Shown piece by piece: positions 1-6,895 of a stretch of 64,000 nucleotides of DNA; position 1 is the stretch's first letter, and every line of letters starts with the position of its first letter. The notes under the pieces were generated by a model. It was not told the DNA's origin and searched no databases. It worked only from the letters and a program-made list of their open reading frames with translations. The DNA is taken from the NCBI RefSeq assembly GCF_010894405.1, contig NZ_JAAIYA010000003.1:1-64000 (forward strand). The letters are read 5' to 3'. This stretch comes from Pyxidicoccus caerfyrddinensis (GTDB lineage: Bacteria > Myxococcota > Myxococcia > Myxococcales > Myxococcaceae). A program made the position numbers and the translations under genes.

Positions 1-59
1 TGTGTAAGCGTGGTAACACGTTGAGCTAACCGGTACTAATGGGTCGAGCGGCTTACTTT
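1..59 (+). rRNA. rrl: 23S ribosomal RNA, 3' end (partial)
   Basis: The first bases match the conserved 3' terminus of bacterial 23S rRNA, including the segment GAGCTAACCGGTACTAAT near base 25 and the closing GCGGCTT near base 50. The gene enters from outside the window, so only the last few dozen bases are seen. The exact 3' end, around 57-60, is an estimate. Confidence 0.95.
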
Positions 60-228
60 CCCCGTTCTCTTCCATGCCTCCTCTAGGGGCGTAAGGGACT
101 CGGGGCCAAGGCCGAGGCTCGAGTGCGAAAGCACTCGCCCGGAAGACGCTTCTAAAAAAATAGGCACGGCGAGACTTTCTTCTCGCAGAGAATTGAAACT
201 TACCCTTTGTATGCACTGTCGCTTGTTT
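60..228 (+). other. 23S-5S internal transcribed spacer
   Basis: This is a non-coding spacer between the two rRNA genes. It has a compact hairpin at 121-136 (GAGTGC, GNRA-type GAAA loop, GCACTC) and a second possible stem around 169-186 (GCGAGA with TCTCGC). Such stems are typical of processing sites in the rRNA precursor. No tRNA is visible here. Confidence 0.7.
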
Positions 229-344
<116 letters not shown>

Positions 345-355
345 TTCTTTTTGAG

Positions 356-396
356 AACCCCCGTTGCCCTCGTGGCAACGGGGGTTTTCTTTTTTG
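356..396 (+). terminator. Intrinsic terminator of the rrn operon
   Basis: A GC-rich stem (CCCCCGTTGCC paired with GGCAACGGGGG, short CTCGT loop) is followed by TTTTCTTTTTT. This is a textbook Rho-independent terminator just after 5S rRNA. Confidence 0.93.
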
Positions 397-460
397 TGCG
401 TTGGCCTTTGCGGCTGCCAGGGCCGGCGGAGCTGCCGCGAAGCCCCGTGCTTCGCCAGGC

Positions 461-1429
461 CTACGGCACGCGCAGCACCACCTTGCCCACCGTGCTCCGG
501 CCTTCCAGCTGGCGGTGGGCTTCGGCGGCCTCGGCCAGGTCCAGCACCAGGCCCGGGCGCACCCGCAGCCGGCCCTCAGCCAGCTCCGCCCGCAAAGCCT
601 CACGGGCGTGACGCTGCAGCTCCGGCGGGTGGTTCGTGCGCAGCCAATAAGCGCTCACCTTCAGGGATTTCTCATACAGCGACTCCACGTCCACCGGAGG
701 CGGTGCACCGCTCGCGCTGCCGTAGCTCACCAGGTGGCCGAAGACCGCCAGTGAATCCAGGCTGCTCTTCCAGGTGCTCGCGCCCACGGAGTCGAGGACC
801 AGCTCCACACCGCGGCCTCCCGTCAGGGCGCGCACCCGCTCCGCGACATCGCTCTCGCCGTACAGGAGGACTTCGTCGGCTCCGAGCTCTCGTGCGAGCC
901 GGGCCTTCGCCTCCGTCGACACCGTTCCAATCACCCGGGCTCCCACGGCCTTGGCGAGCTGCACCGCCAGCAGGCCCACTCCGCCCGCGGCCGCGTGGAT
1001 GAGCACGGACTGTCCCGCGGACAGATGACTCATCGTGTGGATGAGGTGCCACGCCGTGAGTCCCTGCACGAGGAGGCCGGCGCCTTCCTCGAAGGACACG
1101 CGCTCGGGAAGCACGAGCAACTCCTGCTCCTGCACTGTCACCCGCTCCGCGTAGCTTCTCGCCGCCAGGGCCACCACGCGCCGGCCCAGCCAGGCCGCGT
1201 CCACTCCCGGGCCTACGGACTCCACCACGCCGGCTGCTTCACTCCCGAGGATTCGCGGTAGGGGCACCTTCGCGTCGTACAGCCCTCTCCGGCGCTCGGT
1301 GTCCGCGAAGTTCACTCCCGCCGCGTGGACCCGGATGCGCACTTCTCCGGGGGCTGCCACCGGCTCCGGAACCTCCTCGAGACGAAGGACTTCGGGCCCG
1401 CCCACCTGGTGATAACGAATGGCTTTCAT
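461..1429 (-). CDS. NADPH:quinone oxidoreductase, MDR family
   Basis: A 322-residue medium-chain dehydrogenase/reductase of the zeta-crystallin (Qor) type, which reduces quinones with NADPH in the cytosol. It begins MKAIRYHQVGGPEVL, the usual opening of this family. The GroES-like catalytic half is followed by a Rossmann half with the nucleotide-binding loop HAAAGGVGLLAVQLAK near residue 145. The structural-zinc cysteine cluster of alcohol dehydrogenases is absent, which fits quinone reductases. Length is normal for the family. It stands alone on the minus strand, converging on the rRNA operon. The physiological substrate cannot be told from sequence. Confidence 0.9.
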   Translation of the reverse strand: MKAIRYHQVGGPEVLRLEEVPEPVAAPGEVRIRVHAAGVNFADTERRRGLYDAKVPLPRILGSEAAGVVESVGPGVDAAWLGRRVVALAARSYAERVTVQEQELLVLPERVSFEEGAGLLVQGLTAWHLIHTMSHLSAGQSVLIHAAAGGVGLLAVQLAKAVGARVIGTVSTEAKARLARELGADEVLLYGESDVAERVRALTGGRGVELVLDSVGASTWKSSLDSLAVFGHLVSYGSASGAPPPVDVESLYEKSLKVSAYWLRTNHPPELQRHAREALRAELAEGRLRVRPGLVLDLAEAAEAHRQLEGRSTVGKVVLRVP

Positions 1430-1716
1430 GCGACGTCTCCTGATGACGTCCCGCTGTCTAACGGCCGACGGTGGTGCTCGCCCTGCTCGTGCGGTACGCC
1501 GCTGACACCTCGCGAACCCGCACCGAGACGACGAAGACCCGCGCTGTTTCTCTCGGCTCAGGCCGCGCTGTCCGTTGAGAGTGTCCCCCTTCCGCTGCGA
1601 CTGGGTGTCCGGCGCGGAAGTTCGCGTTTCACGCGTGCTGAAGCCACTGTGTGGCTGGCCTCGCTGCTCGCGGCTTGATTGAGTGGCGCTCCCCCCGTCA
1701 CTCAGGAGCCTCTCGC

Positions 1717-2160
1717 ATGAAGCTGCTTCGTCCCTGCCTCGGCGGCCTGCTCGCGGTCGGCCTGTTCTTCGCCCCCACGACTTCCGAGGCTGCTGCCGTC
1801 CGCGTCGGTCTCGGAGCTGACTACTGGATTGATGAGAGCGCCGCCTTCAGCTTCACCCTCGGCGTCGAGGGACGCATCACGGGCCCGCTCTCCGTTGGCG
1901 CGCGGTTCGGCGCGACGCTCATCACGGACGGCAATGACGTCGGCATTCCGCTCGACATCTACCTGCGCGCCAACGTCGCCCGAAGCGTCTACATCGAGGG
2001 CATGGCCGGACCGTGGATTGTCTTCGGCCGCAACGACGAGTTCCGCGCCCACGCAGCCTTCGGCTTCGGCCTGCAGGGCAAGGCCGCGAGCATCGGCATC
2101 GAGGTCGGCTACCTCGAGCCCAATCCCGTCATCGGCCTGCGCCTGGGCTACAAGTTCTAG
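1717..2160 (+). CDS. Small outer-membrane beta-barrel protein
   Basis: 147 residues. A cleavable signal peptide (MKLLRPCLGGLLAVGLFFAP, then an SEA-A site) is followed by alternating hydrophobic/polar strands rich in Gly, Ala and aromatics, ending in GLRLGYKF with a terminal Phe. That is the pattern of a small outer-membrane barrel. The start is the ATG at 1717 because AGGAG lies 9 bases upstream; the open frame runs further upstream but without a signal peptide. No enzymatic motif is seen and the function is unknown. The gene converges with slyX only 3 bp away. Confidence 0.7.
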   Translation: MKLLRPCLGGLLAVGLFFAPTTSEAAAVRVGLGADYWIDESAAFSFTLGVEGRITGPLSVGARFGATLITDGNDVGIPLDIYLRANVARSVYIEGMAGPWIVFGRNDEFRAHAAFGFGLQGKAASIGIEVGYLEPNPVIGLRLGYKF

Positions 2161-2163
2161 GCC

Positions 2164-2364
2164 TCAGTAGTGCGGTGGACGCTCCTGCTGCCGGGCGTCC
2201 ACCAGCCCGGGGTCTCCCGACAGCTTCTGCTTGAGGCCCTCCACCTCCGCCTTCAGCGCGGAGAGGGTCTTCTGCTGGTCGTACAGCACGTCGCTCAGCT
2301 CCTGCAGCAGGTCCTGCTGCTGCATGTAGCGAAGCTCCAGCTCGGCAATGCGCTTCTCGTCCAT
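2164..2364 (-). CDS. slyX: SlyX family protein
   Basis: 66 residues, almost entirely one amphipathic coiled coil (ELELRYMQQQDLLQELSD then VLYDQQKTLSALKAEVE), ending in the hallmark SlyX C-terminus RPPHY. SlyX is a small conserved protein of unknown function in proteobacteria. Length and terminal motif match the family closely. The next gene on the other strand starts 65 bp beyond its start codon, so the two share a short divergent promoter region. Confidence 0.9.
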   Translation of the reverse strand: MDEKRIAELELRYMQQQDLLQELSDVLYDQQKTLSALKAEVEGLKQKLSGDPGLVDARQQERPPHY

Positions 2365-2429
2365 GGGTGGCTACCCTTAACCCGGAGCGGCCCCTTGCGT
2401 CCCATCCCCGCCGCCCATCTGTCCGTGCC

Positions 2430-2729
2430 ATGAACGTCCAGGAATACCTCCAGCGTGCTCGTGAGCTCCTCGCCCGGGGGCAACCCGAGCTGGCCGAGTC
2501 CGCCCTCAGCGACGCCATCGACGCCGCGGTCGCCGCCCAGGACATCGTCCTGCTCACCCGGGCCCGCTTCGCCCTCGGGGAGCTGCTCTTCCAGCAGGGG
2601 CGCGACGACGAGGCGCTCCCCTACCTGCAGGCCGTCGTCCGCACCGAGCGCGTGGATGGCTCCGTCGACACCGAGGTGAAGTCCTCCGCGAAGATGCTCC
2701 GGCAGCTTCGCGGCACCGAGCCTCGCTGA
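2430..2729 (+). CDS. Small TPR-like protein
   Basis: 99 residues beginning MNVQEYLQRARELLARG. It contains two to three helical hairpins with tetratricopeptide spacing (ARELLARGQPELAESALSDA; ARFALGELLFQQGRDDEALP). It is probably a protein-interaction module. The ATG at 2430 is preferred over an upstream in-frame start because the extra residues look non-coding and TPR homology begins here. No signal peptide, so cytosolic. Partner unknown. It converges with the next gene, itself a TPR protein. Confidence 0.65.
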   Translation: MNVQEYLQRARELLARGQPELAESALSDAIDAAVAAQDIVLLTRARFALGELLFQQGRDDEALPYLQAVVRTERVDGSVDTEVKSSAKMLRQLRGTEPR

Positions 2730-2749
2730 GCCGGCTCGGGCGCGCCGAC

Positions 2750-3775
2750 TCACGGGATGCTGCAGGACTGCCGGATGAGCTCCATCCTTCCCGAGAAGCG
2801 ACGCTCCAGGTCCATCCGCGTCAGCCGTGCGTCGTCGATGCGCCGCTGCTCGAGCTGCATCGCGCACAGGGCCGCGAGCGCTCTGGGGTCGCTCAAGTCC
2901 AGCCGGTCCGCCTGGCGCAGGGACTCCTCGGCCGCCTCCGTGTTCCCCAGCCGGTACAGCGCAAGCCCCAGCTCGAAGTAGCCGACGCCCAGCCTCGGCT
3001 CTTCCTCCACCGCCTTGCGGAAGAGCTTCACCGCGTCCGCGTCCCGCCCCTCGCGCGTCCACACCCGGCCCTGCTCCACCAGCAGCCGGCCTCGCGGGAG
3101 CTGTCCCGCGAGCCCCTTCAGCACGGACATCGCCTCGTCCCCGTGCTTCGAGGCACTCAGCAGCCTCACGTAGCGCAGGCCGATGACAGGGTCCTCCGGA
3201 GCCTTGCCATACGCCTGCCTCATCGACTCGGCCGCTCCCGTCACGTCGCCGTCCTTCTCCTGGAAGTCGGCTCGCAGCAGGTCCGGCCGGGCGTCTTTCG
3301 GCGCAACCTGTGCCGCCCGCTCCAGCGAGGTGCTCACGCAGCGCTCCATCCGCTCCACGTCACAGATGCGCGCCAGCAACAGCTGAGTCTCCAGGGCGCT
3401 GGGGTCCCTGCGCTCCGCTTCCTGTGCCAGCTCGTGGGCCTCGGCCGGCGCTCCGTCCAGCAGCAACTCCGCGGCCTCGCGCAGCTCCGCGGGCGTGGCC
3501 TTCGGGTGCTGTCGCAGCGGCATCAGGAAATGCACCCGCTCCTCCGCGGTCGTCGCGGCGCGGGCGATGGCCAGCTCCTGCTCGGGCATGTTCCTGGGCA
3601 GGAAGAGCGGGATGAGGTGGATGAGCAGGGCAACGCCGCACACAATCAGGAGGCTGCGCATCCCCCGGTCCAGCCTGCGCCGGTGCTGTTCTCCGGAGCC
3701 TCGCGGGTCGGCCCCTGTCGTCATCGACGGATTGTCCACGCGCCCCTCCTCCCTCTCTGCCAGAGCCTCTTCCAT
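2750..3775 (-). CDS. Membrane-anchored TPR protein
   Basis: 341 residues. A short polar N-terminus is followed by one membrane segment (about 40-58, LLIVCGVALLIHLIPLFL) and then a long alpha-helical domain of at least five TPR-like repeats. The clearest is GVGYFELGLALYRLGNTEAAEESLRQA. The topology suggests a single-pass inner-membrane protein with a soluble scaffold domain. The ATG at 3775 has GGTGAGG close upstream. No catalytic motif. It may work with the neighbouring small proteins, but no known system is recognised. Confidence 0.7.
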   Translation of the reverse strand: MEEALAEREEGRVDNPSMTTGADPRGSGEQHRRRLDRGMRSLLIVCGVALLIHLIPLFLPRNMPEQELAIARAATTAEERVHFLMPLRQHPKATPAELREAAELLLDGAPAEAHELAQEAERRDPSALETQLLLARICDVERMERCVSTSLERAAQVAPKDARPDLLRADFQEKDGDVTGAAESMRQAYGKAPEDPVIGLRYVRLLSASKHGDEAMSVLKGLAGQLPRGRLLVEQGRVWTREGRDADAVKLFRKAVEEEPRLGVGYFELGLALYRLGNTEAAEESLRQADRLDLSDPRALAALCAMQLEQRRIDDARLTRMDLERRFSGRMELIRQSCSIP

Positions 3776-3820
3776 GCCTCACCGAAGAGGACTCCGCCAT
3801 CGCTTCCCAGGCGGGTCTGT

Positions 3821-4165
3821 CTACACCGCCCGCAGGCGCGGTCGCAGCCCCGAGGGCAGCTCCAGGCCGCAGCTCCAGCACAGCTCGAAGTTCCCCGGGT
3901 TCTCCTCCCGGCACTTCGGGCACTCCACGGAGCGCTCCGACGCCTCCTGGTTCTCCCGCAGCTCGGCGAGCAGGCCGCGCGCCTGCTCCAGCTCGTGCGG
4001 CCACAGCCACAGCTCCACCCACGTCTCGCCGCTGGGAATCTCCCCACTCAGCGGAGCGAGCGATTCGCCGCGCACCTCCACCGACACTCCCGCGGCCTCC
4101 AGCGCACCCGCCAGCAGCCGCGCTTCTCCCACCGTGCGATGCACGGAGAACTGCACGCGCTTCAT
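3821..4165 (-). CDS. DUF2007-type protein with C-terminal zinc ribbon
   Basis: 114 residues. The N-terminal two thirds (VQFSVHRTVGEARLLAGALE onward) fit the DUF2007 fold of putative signal-transducing proteins. The C-terminus carries a zinc ribbon, CPKC then 11 residues then CWSCG (about residues 82-99), likely binding one structural zinc. The start at 4165 (MKRVQF) follows GAGAGGGGG; a start seven codons upstream is possible. Function unknown; cytosolic. Confidence 0.7.
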   Translation of the reverse strand: MKRVQFSVHRTVGEARLLAGALEAAGVSVEVRGESLAPLSGEIPSGETWVELWLWPHELEQARGLLAELRENQEASERSVECPKCREENPGNFELCWSCGLELPSGLRPRLRAV

Positions 4166-4299
4166 CCCCCTCTCTTCACAGAACACCGCGCCCCCGGCAA
4201 CCCCACCTGGACCTACTTCCAGGCTCGTCCGCCGAGCAGCCTCCCTGGCGGGGCTCGCGCGCGGAGCCCCACCCGGAAGGCCCGTCGTGGCCTCGCTCG

Positions 4300-4722
4300 C
4301 TACTCCTCCTCGCGCAGCTCGTGCGGCCAGACGACGTGCGCGTGCCTCGGCGCCCGCGTGTGGAGCTCCGCCGTCAGCAGCGCGTCCATCTCCGCGAGCA
4401 GCGCGTCGTATACGGGGCCCGCTCCGCGCGCGGGGAGCCGCTCTGTCGCCAGGCGCACGCGAGGGGTCTCCTCGTCCTCGAAGGCGAGCGTCACGGCCAG
4501 CCCCTCCGGCCCGCCTCCCTGCGGCACCATGACGGCGGGGGCGGGGTCTCGTCCGGCCGCCTCGAGCAGCGGGCCCAGCCTCTGGGCCTCGTCCGCCGTC
4601 AGGGCGCGCTCGGTCACCACCTCGCCCTGCTCCAGCACCTTCAGCAGCTTCAGGCCTTCCAGCCGCAACGCCTGGGCGGCCGTGTTGGTCCGGCCGTTGC
4701 GTTCATAGGTCACCATCCTCAC
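4300..4722 (-). CDS. Hypothetical protein
   Basis: About 140 residues with no family I recognise. It begins with a beta-rich segment (MVTYERNGRTNTAAQALR) and ends in acidic helices (VYDALLAEMDALLTAELH). A strong GGAGGTGAT at 4728-4736 lies 9-10 bases before a GTG at 4722 and 15 bases before the ATG at 4716. The GTG is therefore the better start, adding two residues. No signal peptide or membrane span. The mix of Arg/Leu/Glu and the reading-frame bias look genuine. Confidence 0.55.
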   Translation of the reverse strand: MRMVTYERNGRTNTAAQALRLEGLKLLKVLEQGEVVTERALTADEAQRLGPLLEAAGRDPAPAVMVPQGGGPEGLAVTLAFEDEETPRVRLATERLPARGAGPVYDALLAEMDALLTAELHTRAPRHAHVVWPHELREEE

Positions 4723-4927
4723 GCGTCCATCACCTCCTCGGGCACGAGGTAGGCACCCCGGCTCGCGGCGGCATCCGGGCCCTCCTCCGTCACGTCGCGT
4801 GTGCACCCGCCGGGCGTGCGTTTCCCGACAGCGGCGCGGGCCCTCCGGCCGAGTGTGCCGCGCGAGCGCGCTTCCTAGTTTGCGGCCCTCCCCTGGCACT
4901 CTCGCCAGGGGCTCCCGAGGTAGGTCC

Positions 4928-5167
4928 ATGAGCAAGGACAGTGGCAAGACTCCCAGCCCCAACGATCAGCGCTCCGACACCAAGAACCCCAACAACCCCG
5001 CGCAGAAGGCGTCGCAGGACAACCGCTCCAACCAGATGAACCCGAACAACCCCCGCCACTCGGGCAACACGTCCGACGGCAGCGGCTCGGGCGGGTCGGG
5101 CGGTGGCTCCGGTGGCGGCACCACGCCGGGCCAGGGCAACAGCTGGGGCGGCAACAAGAAGAGCTGA
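4928..5167 (+). CDS. Low-complexity Asn/Gly-rich small protein
   Basis: 79 residues starting MSKDSGKTPSPNDQRSD. The motif NPNNP occurs twice, around KASQDNRSNQM, and the C-terminal half is Gly/Ser-rich (SGSGGSGGGSGGGTTPGQG). It is hydrophilic, probably disordered and has no signal peptide. The ATG at 4928 follows GAGGTAGGTCC. I do not know the function. The repeated NPNNP block resembles small stress-type disordered proteins only in composition. Confidence 0.6.
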   Translation: MSKDSGKTPSPNDQRSDTKNPNNPAQKASQDNRSNQMNPNNPRHSGNTSDGSGSGGSGGGSGGGTTPGQGNSWGGNKKS

Positions 5168-5230
5168 CGTCGGCTCCGTCTCTCCGCAACAACCCCAGGA
5201 CCGGGGAGGTCGGCCCCAGGTCCTGGCTCC

Positions 5231-5276
5231 TGGCGCGGTGAGGCTCGCGGCGCTCCCTGCCGCGCTCACCGCGCCA
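5231..5276. terminator. Bidirectional terminator between convergent genes
   Basis: A perfect 11-bp inverted repeat (TGGCGCGGTGA with TCACCGCGCCA) lies between the gene ending at 5167 (+) and the lipoprotein gene ending at 5307 (-). There is no T tract, as is common in GC-rich genomes. Confidence 0.6.
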
Positions 5277-5306
5277 GCGTGGTTTCTTCCAGTCCTGTCA
5301 GGCGAC

Positions 5307-6146
5307 TCAACGGGCCCGAGGGCTGCACTCGCCCTCGCCGCGGAAGTGACCCACCGTCCGCACCAGCGCCGTCACGAAGTCGCGCAGGTTGTGCACGCCG
5401 CCCACGCCGCCGGTGCCGTACCGGTCCGACGGCAGCTCGGTCAGGTCCACCGCCTGCAGCTCCTCCAGCGTGATGTCCCCGTCCGCACCGACGATGCCCA
5501 GCTTGTCGGCGTCGGCCAGCGCGTCGAAGCGCATCTTCGCGCTCGGCGACTGCAGGTCGTCGAAGAAGAGATGGTCGCCGTGGATGGTGAGCTCCACCTT
5601 CTCCTCACCGCCGTCCGGCACCGTGACGCCCTCGCCGAGGTCCGGATTCTCACAGTGCTCGTAGACGGTGTCCGTGGGGAAGCCCCAGCCGAAGCGCTTC
5701 GTCACCGTGCCCTTCGTCGCCGTGCCCTGCACGTAGACGGAGTAGCCGCCCGTCTTCATCATCGTCACGTCCTGCGCGTCCGCGTTGCCCGCCACTGCCT
5801 CGGGCCAGGGCGCAATCGCATAGCTGACGTGGTCCCAGTCCTTCGCGGCCAGGTCGGTGAAGGTCTCCACCACCACCGGTCCGGGCTTGTGCAGGTCGAA
5901 CACCTTCGACTGGCCCTGCTGCGCGCCCGTCTCCTCGTGCGTGGCCACCTTCACCTCGCCGAGCATCACCAGGAACTTGTCGTACTTCACCGTCCAGCCG
6001 TCCACGAAGCCGGCCCCGCCCGTCGTGGCCGCGGGGATTTGCTTCTCGATGTAGTCCTCGCCGTACGTGGTGAACGTGACGGTGCCCTTGCCCTCACCAC
6101 AGGCGGCCAGTCCGAGGAACGACAGCCCCAGCATCCAGTTCTTCAT
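5307..6146 (-). CDS. Lipoprotein of the TonB/His-rich operon (second of two relatives)
   Basis: 279 residues. A lipoprotein signal (MKNWMLGLSFLGLAAC) places it in the envelope. The mature part starts GEGKGTVTFTTYGED and includes GFVDGWTVKYDKFLVMLGEV. That matches, in register, a segment of the protein encoded just upstream (GW-V-x5-V-x2-G-x-V). The last part has an EF-hand-like Asp-rich stretch (ADADKLGIVGADGDI, about 235-250). Its ATG overlaps the upstream stop codon in an ATGA, so translation is probably coupled. It is the last gene of the minus-strand operon from 9797. Role: inferred envelope accessory to the TonB receptor. Confidence 0.7.
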   Translation of the reverse strand: MKNWMLGLSFLGLAACGEGKGTVTFTTYGEDYIEKQIPAATTGGAGFVDGWTVKYDKFLVMLGEVKVATHEETGAQQGQSKVFDLHKPGPVVVETFTDLAAKDWDHVSYAIAPWPEAVAGNADAQDVTMMKTGGYSVYVQGTATKGTVTKRFGWGFPTDTVYEHCENPDLGEGVTVPDGGEEKVELTIHGDHLFFDDLQSPSAKMRFDALADADKLGIVGADGDITLEELQAVDLTELPSDRYGTGGVGGVHNLRDFVTALVRTVGHFRGEGECSPRAR

Positions 6147-6895
6147 TGCGCGGCTCCTTCTTCCCACGTCACGACGTAGGTGGTGGTGTCCTCCACGCCG
6201 CGCACCAGCGCGTTCTGCGCCTGGCTGCCTGCGGGGAACGTGTAGACGCCGTCCGCGTCCGGGTCGGTCGCGGTGGCGAAGTCGATGCGGCCCAGCCATG
6301 TCCCCAGGTCCACGGCGATGCGCACCCGCCCGGCCTCCAGCCCCAGGGACTTCTCGAAGCGTACACCCGCCACCGGAGCCGGCAGGTCCGCCACCGCGTC
6401 GAAGCGCACCGTCCCTCCGTCACCATTGCGCGCTGTCCCCCGCACTCGCACCGCGTGGCCGCCCAGCACACCTTTCGCATCCGTCGACGCCGTGGGCGCG
6501 GCGAGTGTCAGCTCCAGGGAACCGTACTCGCCCGTCACCGCGCTCGCATCTCCGAGCGGCGCTCCTGTCAGCAGGTCCACGGTCGCGGTGGTCAGCACCT
6601 CGCCCAGCGCGTCTCCCGCCACGTAGTGGCCCGGGTGCGCGTGCGCCGTGCCGCCGATGAGCGAGTACCAGTCGAAGCGCGGCGCGCGCCGGGACAGCAG
6701 CACGCGGCCATTGAAGAAGCGCACCGGGCCCACGGACACGTGCGCGGACTCCAGCGTCACCGTCCAGCCCTTCTCGTTGGCGCCGCTGGGAAGCGTGCCC
6801 GTCATCTCGACGGGGAAGGTGCGGCGCTCCGCTTCGCTGCCACAGCCGCTCAGGGTCAGGGCGAGCGCGCCCATCAGGACGTGTCTGCGAATCAC
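6143..6895 (-). CDS. Lipoprotein of the TonB/His-rich operon (first of two relatives)
   Basis: 250 residues from a GTG start that overlaps the stop of the TonB receptor gene (GTGA). The frame continues far upstream, but only this start gives a lipoprotein signal: VIRRHVLMGALALTLSGC. The mature protein contains GWTVTLESAHVSVGPVRF, related to the downstream lipoprotein. A His cluster, GTAHAHPGHYVAGDALGE (about 80-97), could bind a transition metal. Overlapping starts and stops on both sides show tight coupling to its neighbours. Confidence 0.7.
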   Translation of the reverse strand: MIRRHVLMGALALTLSGCGSEAERRTFPVEMTGTLPSGANEKGWTVTLESAHVSVGPVRFFNGRVLLSRRAPRFDWYSLIGGTAHAHPGHYVAGDALGEVLTTATVDLLTGAPLGDASAVTGEYGSLELTLAAPTASTDAKGVLGGHAVRVRGTARNGDGGTVRFDAVADLPAPVAGVRFEKSLGLEAGRVRIAVDLGTWLGRIDFATATDPDADGVYTFPAGSQAQNALVRGVEDTTTYVVTWEEGAAQ